From Himantopus leucocephalus (lineage: Eukaryota > Chordata > Aves > Charadriiformes > Recurvirostridae), in assembly GCA_003993805.1 (NCBI GenBank), contig RSEF01000004.1, positions 3,853,236 to 3,917,235 on the forward strand: a stretch of 64,000 nucleotides of DNA. Reading direction: 5' to 3'. This document shows, piece after piece, positions 12,101 to 22,942 of the stretch. Position 1 is the first letter of the stretch, and each line of letters begins with the position of its first letter. The translations under genes and the position numbers were made by a program. The notes below the pieces were generated by a model. The model did no database searches and was not told the origin of the DNA. It saw only the letters and a program-made list of their open reading frames with translations.

Positions 12101-15100
12101 CTCCTCCATAACAGAGAACATATTAGCCATGCTGGAAGTCCCTTGTCACTTTTAGCCAGCAGGTATATTAATGAATGACGGGAATAAGTATACTTATTGA
12201 AAATTCAGCTAGTTGTTTTGTGGGGGTTTTTTTTAGTGAAATAATTCTGCAAAGTCTAGCTGCCACTGCATCACAAATATGCTTGTGTTGGAGCTCAATT
12301 TAACCCAGATTTATAGTTTCCAGGTTGCTGCATCCTACAACTGTAAGGAGTGCTATATACTGCCCTCCTTGCAGAACTCGTGTAAGACGTGTGCCTGGGT
12401 CCCCTGCCAAAGAAAGTACCTCAGCAACTCTCTTGGCAGATGCAGACCTATATTCCCTCCATCACTCCTCACAAAGGCAAAGTCAGTACTTATCCCCTTG
12501 GCAATAAAGGGACTTAAGTAATGAGATGGTAGAGAGCGTGGCAAGGACTTCACTCCAGAGGCCTGTCCAAGCCAAGAGGGTTAATTGCAAACACCAGTGC
12601 TTCAGAGCAGATTTATGTAAAGCACCTGCTAAGCAAATTTTTAAGTATGTATAGAAAGTTTTGTTGGCAAAATATTTTTCTAAAAATTATGGTAGCTCCT
12701 GATGCAGATGACCCAGACGTTCGCTTTCAGCCCTGGCAGGTGTCCGGGCTTCTGGCTGCTGCGTGAAACGGCTGCAGATCTCCTAGAAGTCGTCTTTCCT
12801 GCAAGCCCCGTGCTGATGTCTTGAATACCACAGGAAGTCTCAATCAGAAATGGACATGTGTTGACACTTGCATTTTGCTCATGGTTTGGTCCAAGAATGT
12901 GGAAAGTGTGGCTGGAGCTGGTGGGCTTTCCGCCTTAGCTTTGGAAGCAGAGAGCTGTTAGTGGCACAGCTTAGCTGGTGTCAGCATTATCTCATGCTAA
13001 AAGGACTCAAATTAAGATTGTTACTTGCTAATACACTTGGGTTAAATCCTCTGCCTAGATGAAACTGCCAGGGTCTGAAATCTGCTCCCAAGCTGCACAC
13101 GTTCTGCCTCTATCGCAACAAATCTCCCTTCTGCTCATCTCTAGTTCTTGTTTCACTGCACTGTGTCTTGCGATTTATTTCTGGTGCCTTCATTGGCGAC
13201 GCATTGTTCATTTTGGATGTCTGTGGCAGGTGTTCAGCTGCTGAGCCTCTGCCTCTGTATTTTGGAAGCTTTGTGCAGTCTTGTCCCTTCTTTGATTTCC
13301 TGAAAGCCTTGAAGTAGGGGGCACTGGGGATGTTGCTTAATGGTCCCTGGCTGTGCCTTTCCTCTGGGAAGGAAGTCCCATGCTGCAGAGTGCTCTGGTG
13401 TGCACTTGACCACTGCTATCAGCTGGACCCCTAACCCTCACCATGGTTCTGCATCACCACCAGGCCAGCTTACTGCCGGTGTCTGCAGGGGTCCAAAGCT
13501 GTGTTCAGCACCAAAAACCTTAGTGACAGCAGGGTGTAGGGGTGGGCATGCCACTTGCCATAAACCTGTTGCTGACCTAGTGTAGATTCTCCAACATTGA
13601 CGTTGGAGTTCGTTGTGCAGAGTCACATTGGTCACAGTTTCTGTGTTGGAGGCTTTGCACTGAATGTTACCAGGATTAATGCAGATTTGGGGTTTCCTAG
13701 GAAAAATGGAGTCCTCCCAGAAGACCTGATCTGGGAGGTCAAGCTCTTTGAATACCACTTTCAGTTTTGCTTCCCTGAAAGGGCAGGGATTGATGTGAAG
13801 CTGCCAACCATGTTGCATGGCTGAGCCCATCTGCAGCATTACCAGAGGTATGGCTTTATCCTTAGATTCATACAAAAGATGTTGGTAAAAGCCATCAATT
13901 TTTAGAGAAGCTGGACAGGAACCTACCTTAGAACAGAAAATCAAGGTGCCAAGTGCTAAACTCTACTGAGTGTGTATCTTAGAACAGAATAAGTAGTCAT
14001 TAAGCAGAAATGATTTTTTGACGTTAGCTGGGACAGAACTAGCGCTTTCCTGTCCAAGAATCGTGCAGACCTTCTGGCTGCAAGGGAAGCGGGCTGAGGG
14101 AGACACCCGTGCCACCTGCCCAGCAGCAGGTGGACAGCCCTGACCACCACCACCGTCAGCCCAGCTCTGTGGTCCCCAAACAAGTTTACTGTTCGCGCCA
14201 TTCCTGGCATCATCTCAAGAAGAACATAGGATTTCTGGATTTGGGCAGATCAGCATTGAGGATAATACACATTCTTCTGCAAAGGCCAAATATTAATATG
14301 AATCACAGTTATGACTAAATCTGGGCATTGACTCCCACGTAAGTAAGCCAAAGACCTGTTATAACTGAAGGGAAAAAAAAGAGAGCAAGTCGGTTAGTTT
14401 GTTCATTAGGCTTTGTCACATCGTTTTCAGTAACGAAGTTGAAGATCCTCTAGGAAGCTTTAAAAAGATGATTTCAAATTTTGGCAACTATCTAGAAAGC
14501 GAGGAGATCAAGGTTGTTACTTGAACTGCATTTGCAGCTACTATACTTGTGATATGGGAAATCTGTCAGTCTTATACATCTGCCTGGAATCCTGTTTGTA
14601 TCAGTGACAACAATTTTCAAGCTGAAAAATTCTTGAAATTCACATATATCAGAAAGATTAGGTTTTGGTTCTGACTGCTCCCCAACATGGTTCTTTCTCA
14701 TTCAAAAGTTAATTGTCTCTAAATCAGATGCTGCTTCTCCTGCTGCCTTCAAATGTGAGGGATTATCAAATTGGATGTCCAGAGATTCTGTGCTGCACTA
14801 ATAGTGTTGCTGTGCGAAATCCTAACAGAACTTATTTCTGATTATGGAAGTTACATGTTCTTGTTATTTAATCCTTCAAAGTAAATAGCTTCAGCTAAAA
14901 CCTGTTCTGTAATACCAGGCAACAGGATGGTCTGAGCATAAATGAAATTAGAAAGTTACCGACTGCATCAGTGTAAATTTGCCTACTATGCATCACGGAT
15001 CAAGTGCTCTGAAATATTGCCCCTGAGAATGAATGAACTGAAGTCACTGTGCCAAATTCATTCCGGGTACAGCGTCACATTAGGTTACTCTCATTCCTAA

Positions 15101-16395
15101 TGTAGCAGTGAATTTGGCCCAAACCAAAATGCCTATAAATCTGAAGGAACAGAAAGGACAGACGCTGTATCTTGAAAGATACACTCCTCTGGAAACTGTA
15201 GCTCCCTATCTTGCCTTTTCATCCCAAGGAAGCAGGTGGTTTCTCACTCACCCAGCTATGGTGAAAGCACAACGGGTAAAAATAAAAGCAGAGGGTTGGA
15301 TTCCTCTCTTGGTTAATCTGCATGTGGGCCCACCAACCCTGGTGGGAATGCAGAGAATGGAAATGAGGGTGAAGCACAACCCAGCGACCTATGAGAGAAT
15401 TTGTCTAGCGTTCACCCTTAGAAGAGTGAGGGAATATGCGTGCGCTCAAAAAACAACATGAATGCATCCTGCTCTTACCGTTTTCTTGTGTGCTCTGGCA
15501 GAGTGCTGGCCGTGAGGAGCAACCCTCGGGAAGCCATGGTTCTTTAAGCACTATTCCTCCTTCTCCCCGGAGTAAGCAGGAAGCTCGCTAGTTCAGATTG
15601 TAATTAAGAAGAAATTTAATTAACTTTTTTGGCTCTCTGATTTAATGCCTAGATTCTGCTATCTGTGACATCCGGTTTGTAGAACAATGGGGGAGGGGGG
15701 GGAAGTCTGCTTAGTCAAAGAACAAGTCAGCAAAGAAGGTCCTTTGTTCCTCTTGTCCTTCATTTCTCAAAAGAAGTATGAAGAGCATCTATTACTATCT
15801 GGTGACCAATAGTTCAATGCCAACCAATGCTGAAGTGACCAATTTAATTTTTGCAGCATGTGGAAAAAGAGGTCTGTGGAAGCTTTCCTAAATGCTTTTT
15901 GTGAGGAAATAAATTTCTTTTTAACTTAGGCTTTTTTGTTCCTCTTCAATGAGAGGAGAAGTAAACATGTTAATAATTATATAGCAATGATTTAAGTAAA
16001 CTACTGCTCAGTACACTTTTGCTTTCCCTTTCTTCCCCAGAGCTAATCTGATGATTTTGTTCGCATCCAAGTGGGTTACATTATTTGTGTCATCCTGTGT
16101 CTCATCATGTATAATGGGATGTGACAATTCAAGGTAACGCATCAATTAGGATAAGGCAGGAGCAGAGATTTGTTGATGAAAGAGGGAATGTATATCCAGC
16201 TTCGGGTATGGCTGTTTGGGGTTCAAGGGTGACAAGAAGGCTATTTTAAAACTTCAGAGCTGAATTTGGAAATCATGTGCTGTAATTTAGATTGTCTTTC
16301 AGCCCTTCTGTTTGTAAGTATACTAATTGACAGACCTTAATACTCATGTGCTTATTGATACATGACTCAAAGACTTTTAATTGTCGCATCTGTCA
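6159..16395. other. unique non-coding stretch
   Basis: About 10 kb without any repeat family I recognise and without a supportable gene. It contains a T15 run at 8597-8611, short G-rich patches near 11930 and 15690, and three exact octamer motifs (ATGCAAAT or its reverse complement) at 7182-7189, 10171-10178 and 10275-10282. The longest open frame is 168 codons (13438-13944, minus strand). It shows no family motif and I treat it as chance. Confidence 0.6.
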
Positions 16396-16508
16396 TTATA
16401 GAATCACAGAATGGTTGAGGTTCGAAGGGACCTTGAAGATCACCTCATTCCACCCCCCTGCCACAGGCAGGGACATCTCCCACCAGCCCAGGTTTCTCCA
16501 AGCCCCGT

Positions 16509-16608
16509 NNNNNNNNNNNNNNNNNNNNNNNNNNNNNNNNNNNNNNNNNNNNNNNNNNNNNNNNNNNNNNNNNNNNNNNNNNNNNNNNNNNNNNNNNNNN
16601 NNNNNNNN
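16509..16608. other. assembly gap, 100 N
   Basis: Exactly 100 Ns inside a CR1 copy. The round length and the missing CR1 segment (about 0.3 kb expected) indicate a gap of unknown true size. Confidence 0.97.
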
Positions 16609-17289
16609 CCTCTGGACCCGCTTCAACAGGTCCATGTCCTTCTTGTGCTGATGACTCCAGAGCTGGACGCAGTGCTCCAGGTAGGGTCTCACCAGAGCAG
16701 AGCAGAAGGGCAGAATTCCCTCCCTCGCCCTGCTGGCCACAGTCCTGATGCAGCCCAGGATGCTGGTGGCTTTCTGGGCTGCCAGCACACATTGCCGGCT
16801 CGTGTTGAGCTTCTCATCCACCAACACCCCTAAGTCCTTCTCCTCAGGGCTGCTCTCCATCCTTTCTCTGCCCAGCCTGGATTTGTGCATGGGATTGCGC
16901 CGACCCAGGTGTAGGACCTTGCACTTGGCCTTACTGAACTTCTTGAGGTTCACACAGGCCCACCTCTCCAGGTCCCTCTGGATGGCATCCCTTCCCTCCA
17001 GTGTGTCAACCACTCCACACAGCTGAGTGTCATTGGCAACCTTGCTGAGGGTGCCCTCAATCCCAACATCTATGTCACCAGCAAAGATGTTACACAGCAC
17101 CGGTCCCAGTACCGACCCCTGAGGAACACCACTTGTCACTGGTTGCCACTTGGACATCAAGCCACTCTTCAAGTGCGACCGTCCAGCCAGTTCCTTATCC
17201 ACTGAGTGGTCCGTCTGTCGAATCCATCCCTTTCCAACCCATTTAGAGACCGGGATATCATGCAAGACAGTGCCAAATGACTTGCACAT
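16609..17289 (-). pseudogene. CR1 ORF2 remnant: reverse transcriptase C-terminal half
   Basis: Read on the minus strand, the frame stays open from 17289 into the gap and encodes the C-terminal part of a CR1 reverse transcriptase. Visible family landmarks are the [18 protein letters not shown] segment (RT motif around PQGS), the ERWACVNLKKFSKAKCKVLH segment, EKDLGVLVDEKLNTS, AAQKATSILGCI and RAREGILPFCSALVRPYLEH. The position equivalent to the catalytic F/YADD box reads VAND, so one of the paired aspartates is replaced. The N-terminal RT half and the endonuclease domain are absent because of 5' truncation. The copy is inactive, although this stretch keeps an open frame. Confidence 0.9.
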
Positions 17290-17292
17290 TTT

Positions 17293-19192
17293 GCTGCATT
17301 ACGACACGTGCACACACACCAAAAACATGTACAGTTAAGTTAAATATCACCTGGCACTGGGGATCAAGTGGATCCAGAAATCAAAGCCTCCAACGCTATT
17401 TGTGCCCAAGCGTGTTGGTCACGTTTCAGCTGATTATGCCCAGGGACAGTTTTAAAATATTTCCAAAGTCTTGCAAGCTCCCCTAAATGTAAAACTGTGT
17501 GATTATTGCCACAGTCACAGTCCCGTATGGCAGGGCATACAGAAAAGAATTGTCTCTCTCTCTCTCCTCTGAAAGTGGAAAGTAGTTCAGAGAGCTTTTA
17601 TTTAACTATAAGAACAAAACCTAAAAGAGGAAAATGGGCCAGAACAGAGGGTTATCACATAGGGCACAGCTAACAGTGGCTGGTGAGGAGCAGGTGGTTT
17701 TTGCCAGGTGGCCTTTTTTACACCCCAAAGCGGTTTTGAGAAACTCTCAGGCCCTCTCAGCTCTTACTAAAGTGTGTAAGTGTGTTTTAAAGAGTTACTT
17801 AAATACGCTTTTGCTGGAAAAGCATGGATTTTCTTAAACATCAAAAGTGTTTGGGTGTATTCAGCTGTCCCTGAAAATACAGGTATCCACTGCTGATCCA
17901 GGAGGGCTCTGGTGAGCTTGCCAGGCTCGGATCTGTCTTCATATCACACTTGCCTTGAACATTCACAGCTATTAAAGAGATTTATGGGGTTCTAGAAATA
18001 TAGCTGTTCTGTCAGAAGTAATACGATTTGGTTTCAAGGACTTTCTATAGATATTTGTAGTATCCTTCTGATAAAGGCTACTCCAGATAAACAGAAGTAT
18101 TCTACCCAGACACTGTGAAGTGCCATATACTACCAGGAAAAAAAAAGAAGGAAAAAAGAGCCAAGATTTGCTCTTTAATTTTCTTCCTGATCATATTTTT
18201 TAAAACTCAGAGTCAGCTCCCCAAATATCAAACTCTCCATGAAGTCTCAGGGCAACTAAAAAATTCCAACTCAGATTAGAAGTTTGAGATCCTCCCTCTT
18301 CCTCCTGTAACTCCGCAGTCACCGATGCCTTCAGAGTCCTGCAACAACAGAAACGCAGGATCAGCAGCCCCAAAGTCCTGTGAAAACCCGGTTGGGCCCC
18401 AGATGAAGTGACTCATTCCTGAGCAAGGAGTGAGACACAGCAGGAGACAACACAATAGAAGCTGTATCCTAATGCACATGCACAAGGGGGAGGCATTTAC
18501 TAAATTTTAAGTGCTTGAATTAAGAACCTTAATACTAGCCCTTTAACGTAGTGCTTTGGGTGCAACATACTGGGGGGGTTCACGTGCCTCAGGAGCTGTG
18601 CCAAGCCTCATTTACCCCCAAAGCTCAGGCGGATTAGCATAGCAGCATTGGCTGTGGCACTGAATTGAGCCCATATTTGTGGCAGCATAAGTGAGCAATC
18701 ACTGATAAATAACACCTCCCCTCCAGCCTCCGGTGCTGCCGTGCATGCCAGCTCCCAGGGCACAGATCCAACAGGCACCACCTTCAGCTCCTGCACCAAA
18801 TGAAGAGCAGCAGACCTCCTGGCCAAACTCCCTCAAGCACCAGACTATTTCAGAAAAATCCTTTTAAAAATACATACTAAGACAAAATCCATCATAGTCC
18901 CCAGCATTTAATAGTTACTAACCAGTTGATATCCTCCTGATTTCCTTTGATACTTTTTGGAAAATTTTATGAAAAAAATAAAGAAAAAAAAATAAAGCAA
19001 AGCACCTGCAATAGAGACTGCACTTTTTACTACTTAGTAATGGCAGCTAGGGTCACAGGTGAGACCAAATCCCTGCTCTGATATTCATGCAAAGCAAGAC
19101 GCCATTACCTCCCTGTAGAGCTTACAAACTACGTGAATGAGAAATGAGCAGAGGAAGAATTATCACCCTGTCATTGCAGACTGGACATTGAA
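17293..19192. other. unique non-coding stretch
   Basis: No gene or repeat family is recognised. It contains a (TC)7 microsatellite at 17553-17566 and several A-rich runs near 18130 and 18980. Open frames are short and unremarkable. Confidence 0.6.
17553..17566. repeat. (TC)7 microsatellite
   Basis: Seven TC units in a row, flanked by AATTG and CTCTGAAAG. Confidence 0.9.
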
Positions 19193-19490
19193 TCATAGAA
19201 CTGTCTGGCTTGGAAGGGACCTTGGAAGAATCATCTAGATTGGAAGAGAACTTTAAGATCACCGACTCCAACCATCAGCCTAACACTGCCCAAACCACCA
19301 CTAACCCATGTCCCTCAGCACAACATCTGCCCAGCTGTTAAATACCTCCAGGGATGGCGACTCCACCACTGCCCTGGGCAGCCTGTTCCAACGCTGGACA
19401 ACCCTTTCAGTGAAGAACTTTTTCCTAATCGCCATCCTAAACCTCCCCTGGCACAACTTGAGGCCGTTTCCTCTTGTCCTAACAGAAGTA
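19193..19490 (-). mobile_element. CR1 LINE 3' end, older subfamily, internal duplication
   Basis: This is an antisense CR1 3' end of the subfamily also seen at the left edge and at 62.4 kb. Diagnostic blocks are AACCACCACTAACCCATGTC, TTAAATACCTCCAGGGATGG, the CCACTGCCCTGGGCAGCCTG block and AACTTGAGGCCGTTTCCTCT. Near its 3' terminus the short segment containing TTGGAAGGGACCTT is present twice in degenerate form (about 19209-19238 and 19240-19258), which looks like a local tandem duplication of the CR1 tail region. Confidence 0.9.
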
Positions 19491-22400
19491 GGAATATGTC
19501 CAAAGTCACATCAGACCCTGCAGCTGAGCTGAAAAAGTACAGTACCTGAACAATGAATGAAAACATATATTGTGCGCGTTCTCTGTGTAGCACCAAACAA
19601 CCCAAGAGCATCACCTCATCATCACTGTATGCAGTCCCTGAAGGGCAATGAGCACAAGATATATACAACACACCCAACAACAGACACGCTCCGGAGCCAT
19701 TGACGCTTTCAGCTCAGGGGTTCCTTGCTCACAACAGTTCTGCAATACACCAACAGGGACACTATTCAAAATCTCTGAAAACCTTTTCTAATGTAGGTTT
19801 TGCTTTAAGGACTGGAGAAGAGTCGGTATTCCCTGTTCACCTGAGACCGAACTACAAAAGTAAAAAGCCAATAGCCCTGAAAGTCATTACATCAGGATGT
19901 TTAAAGAACAGGCACGGATTCTACAGAGGTAGAAAGAAACTGTGTTAAGTGATTAAGAATTTGATTTTGTTTTTATTATATAAAATACAAATGTCAGACG
20001 ATGAATTCACTTTGGCAGGTTTCCATTTTTTGCTGTACTACTGCAATGATGATATAAGGCTTGACACCAAGGGCACCAGTCTCTGAAAATGACTTTTATG
20101 TCGTTAAGATTCTATTTTTGTGCTTAAGGCAAGTGAAATGACATATAAATTGCTGCAGTAGAGGGATGCTGTAGGTCAGGTCATGCAAGACCAACAGGTA
20201 CTTACTTCCATCTGTGTAAGGTGGAGTATTATCACTTCACAGAAGAGGTAAGATAATTGGCCATAACATTTGAGCCAAAAAAGTGTTGGCTCTCACCCCA
20301 TGGCCCTTCTCCTGAGGATCACACAACAAAGGAATAAAACAGAGCATCACATTAATCTATGAATATCTGAGTAATATCCTCCTCCAAGTGCAGCCCTACC
20401 TAAATCAATGACAATAAACCCAGGCAACATACAGGATGTAGGTATCGTCTTTTCAGTTGACACATAAATAACTATGAAAAATCTTAGCCTGAGAACGGGT
20501 TGTAAAAGGTGCAGCGGACAGCAATACAGAAGTACTAAAGACAGATAAAACACAAGTAGTGTAAGAGATGGGCAGAGAAGCATGGCAGGGAGTACCAGCA
20601 AGAGAGCACAGCCAGGGCAGTCGAACACCACCGTCATTCAGCTGGCAGGCTGCTCCATTGAAACATCGCTTTGTTTTGCTTATGCTATAAGGGAAATTTT
20701 GTGGAAGAAAAACCTGCTGATACTACATTTTAAACATTTCCTGAGAAGCTATACACAATACTTTTAAATCTAAATTTTGATTGAAGTTATTTTGAAGATA
20801 TTGAATATGGGGGAAGGGGGGAAAGGTCTGAAGCTATTAGCTTTCCATTGTAAAATTATTTTAATAAGAAATTCCATGGAAAAAAGCCCACTAAGAATAA
20901 CAGTACTGGCTGTATATCTTCTTTTCCTATTTAGAAAAAAAAAAAAAAAATCTGTGCACTCCATCTCTAGTTGTGGGTATTAACATTTATATAGACCAAT
21001 GAGCTCACATCCATAATGAAGATTCATTTTCCTAGTTATTCGACACAGTTCCTAACCCTATAGGAGTTTGGGGGTGTTTTTGCAGGAAAGCTAGTTTTAG
21101 GATCCCCACAACAACTACAGACTGTGATACCTTAAAAACTGCATTTCTAGGATTATGTGAAATCTTGTCCCCGGGCAGCGGCTGGTTGTCGGCTCTCTGT
21201 ACCTTAGGCAGCCGCAGAGCCCAGCAGTGATGATAAACTGGTTTCTGACCCCTGCGTACTGCTGACTTACGTAACGTTAGAAGCAAAATGAGTAGTTTGA
21301 GGTAGCAGACTTGTAAATTAGGTGGGAAGAAATGACCTGTCATAAAATTTCTTAAAGGTGGAAATTCAGAGCTGATGAGGCTCATCTTACAGATCTCAGA
21401 AAAACTCAGTATTTTATGTAGGCAGGTTAGGAGCAAAATACACGACAATGCTAACTTCACAGGAAATTCTCTTTCCCAACCTCTTCAATGCCCACGTTGC
21501 CATTATGGCTCGTGTTTTAAAATAGCCACCCTGACAGGAGGAGTCTCAGCATCATAACAGTTTGCAGTTACTCCATGCGCATATATTCACTTCAAACTGC
21601 GAAAATAACTAGGATTAAGTCTAACCCATTCTCCTGCACTACTACATGTCAGAAGAGAAGGGGGGGAAAAGAAACCTGAAAAAACAATCTCACAGGCAGT
21701 AAGAAATCTACAAAAGAATCAAGCTCAAGGGTGCTAGTAGCTATTTGGCATGGAAAAAAAAAACAAACGACACCACAACAAAACACCAAACAAAGAACGC
21801 CATAATTATTCACCATAAATTTTCCACATTCTTATGGTAGGGTAAACAGACCAAGAGAGTAACAAATTTATCTTTAATGCTTATTTTTTGATTCTTCCTT
21901 ATTGTTACCTAGATGCAAAAGAGAGATCCAAAAACAGAAGTCAGGAGACCTGTGGCTAACGTAATTACTTACTTAATGAAAACCCCAAAAAGGAGAGGAA
22001 CCTAGAGCACGATACTTACAGGCACTAAAGCCTTTTCTCTTCAAAACTGTGCAAAGAGTCCAAATTAAGAGATTATACATTGAAAGACAATAGCTTCCAC
22101 TTTCACACCTTTTTTTTTTCTTCCTTTCTTTTCCTTTGGCACAGGGACATGAAAACAGCAGAGAACTGGCCCTGACTCGTTAAGGAATCAGGCTAGTAAA
22201 AGAAAATTAAAAAACCAAAGCAGCAGTAGAGTGACTCAACTTTCCACACTGATTTTACACAGGACCTGCAATTCTATTGATGCTGAAAGAGTCATGATCA
22301 ATTCATGCTATTGAAGCAAGGGACAGGTACCAGATGCTGGAAGATCCTTTCATTATTCCATCCTACAACACCATTCTGCTGTCATTAGTCGAACTAATTA

Positions 22401-22688
22401 GAATAAGTCAGATGCCGGCTAAAGCATTATCTGCAGAATTTCAAAGAAAAGTAAATTCTCCTAAATAGAATTTCAGAAAATTACTAACGTGTGCACCTGT
22501 AGAGGCTTGTTCTCCCAACTTCTAGATCTGCTTAGCCAACTTAAACTACTTTTGGATGAGTGTCTTCTGTTCCTCACGTCCCAGGACTCAAGAGAAACGT
22601 GACATTCACTCAAAGTGAAATTTTAACTTGATAAAAAAAAAATATTATTTACACAGTGCAATTAAACTGTGAAACTCATTATGCCAAG
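19491..22688. other. unique non-coding stretch
   Basis: No gene or repeat family is recognised. It contains an A16 run at 20935-20950 and short A-rich and T-rich tracts around 21750 and 22110. Open frames up to about 140 codons lack any motif. Confidence 0.6.
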
Positions 22689-22889
22689 ATATCACAGGAC
22701 GAGGGGGCAATGGCTTCAAACTGGAAGAGGGGAGATTTAGATTAGATATTAGGAAGAAATTCTTGACTGTGAGGGTGGTGAGACACCAGCCCAGGTTGCC
22801 CAGAGAAGCTGTGGCTGCCCCATCCCTGGAGGTGTTCAAGGCCAGGTTGGACGGGGCTTGGAGCAACCTGGGCTGGTGGGAGGTGTCCC
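22689..22889 (+). mobile_element. CR1 LINE 3' region without terminus
   Basis: This is a sense CR1 fragment. It starts near the GGCTTCAAACTGGAAGAGGG block, runs through CTGTGAGGGTGGTGAG, GCCCCATCCCTGGAGGTGTT and GGAGCAACCTGGGCTGGTGG, and stops in GGAGGTGTCC. The last 70 or so bases of a normal CR1 3' end, including the ATTCTATG terminus, are missing. In their place the sequence switches directly into antisense CR1 ORF2 sequence (next entry). Confidence 0.93.
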
Positions 22890-22942
22890 GAGGGCTGCTC
22901 TCCATGCATTCTCCACCCAGCCTGTATTTGTGCACGGGACAC
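22890..22942 (-). mobile_element. short antisense CR1 ORF2 fragment abutting sense CR1
   Basis: About 50 bp matches the antisense of CR1 ORF2, aligning with 16848-16900 in this window (GGGCTGCTCTCCAT and CCAGCCTG-ATTTGTGCA blocks). On the minus strand it encodes a piece like [15 protein letters not shown], which in intact copies lies just upstream of the EKDLG segment. It directly abuts the sense fragment 22689-22889 with no unique DNA between them. This is an inverted, internally deleted CR1 arrangement or two nested insertions. Confidence 0.85.

Larger units (their letters stand above)
16396..17292 (-). mobile_element. CR1 LINE with ORF2 remnant, interrupted by gap
   Basis: This is an antisense CR1 copy. 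The inverted terminus (TATAGAATCACAGAATGG) is at the left, then the standard 3' region, then 100 Ns at 16509-16608, then ORF2 sequence continuing to about 17290. The flanks of the gap match one CR1 in the same orientation, but roughly 0.3 kb of CR1 should lie between them. The 100-base gap is therefore too short and is evidently a placeholder. The right end of the element is the upstream truncation point, near the sequence encoding the start of the retained reverse-transcriptase part. Confidence 0.93.

Noticed and set aside
13438..13944. 168-codon minus-strand open frame
   Set aside because: Composition is unremarkable with no recognised family and no promoter or splice support.
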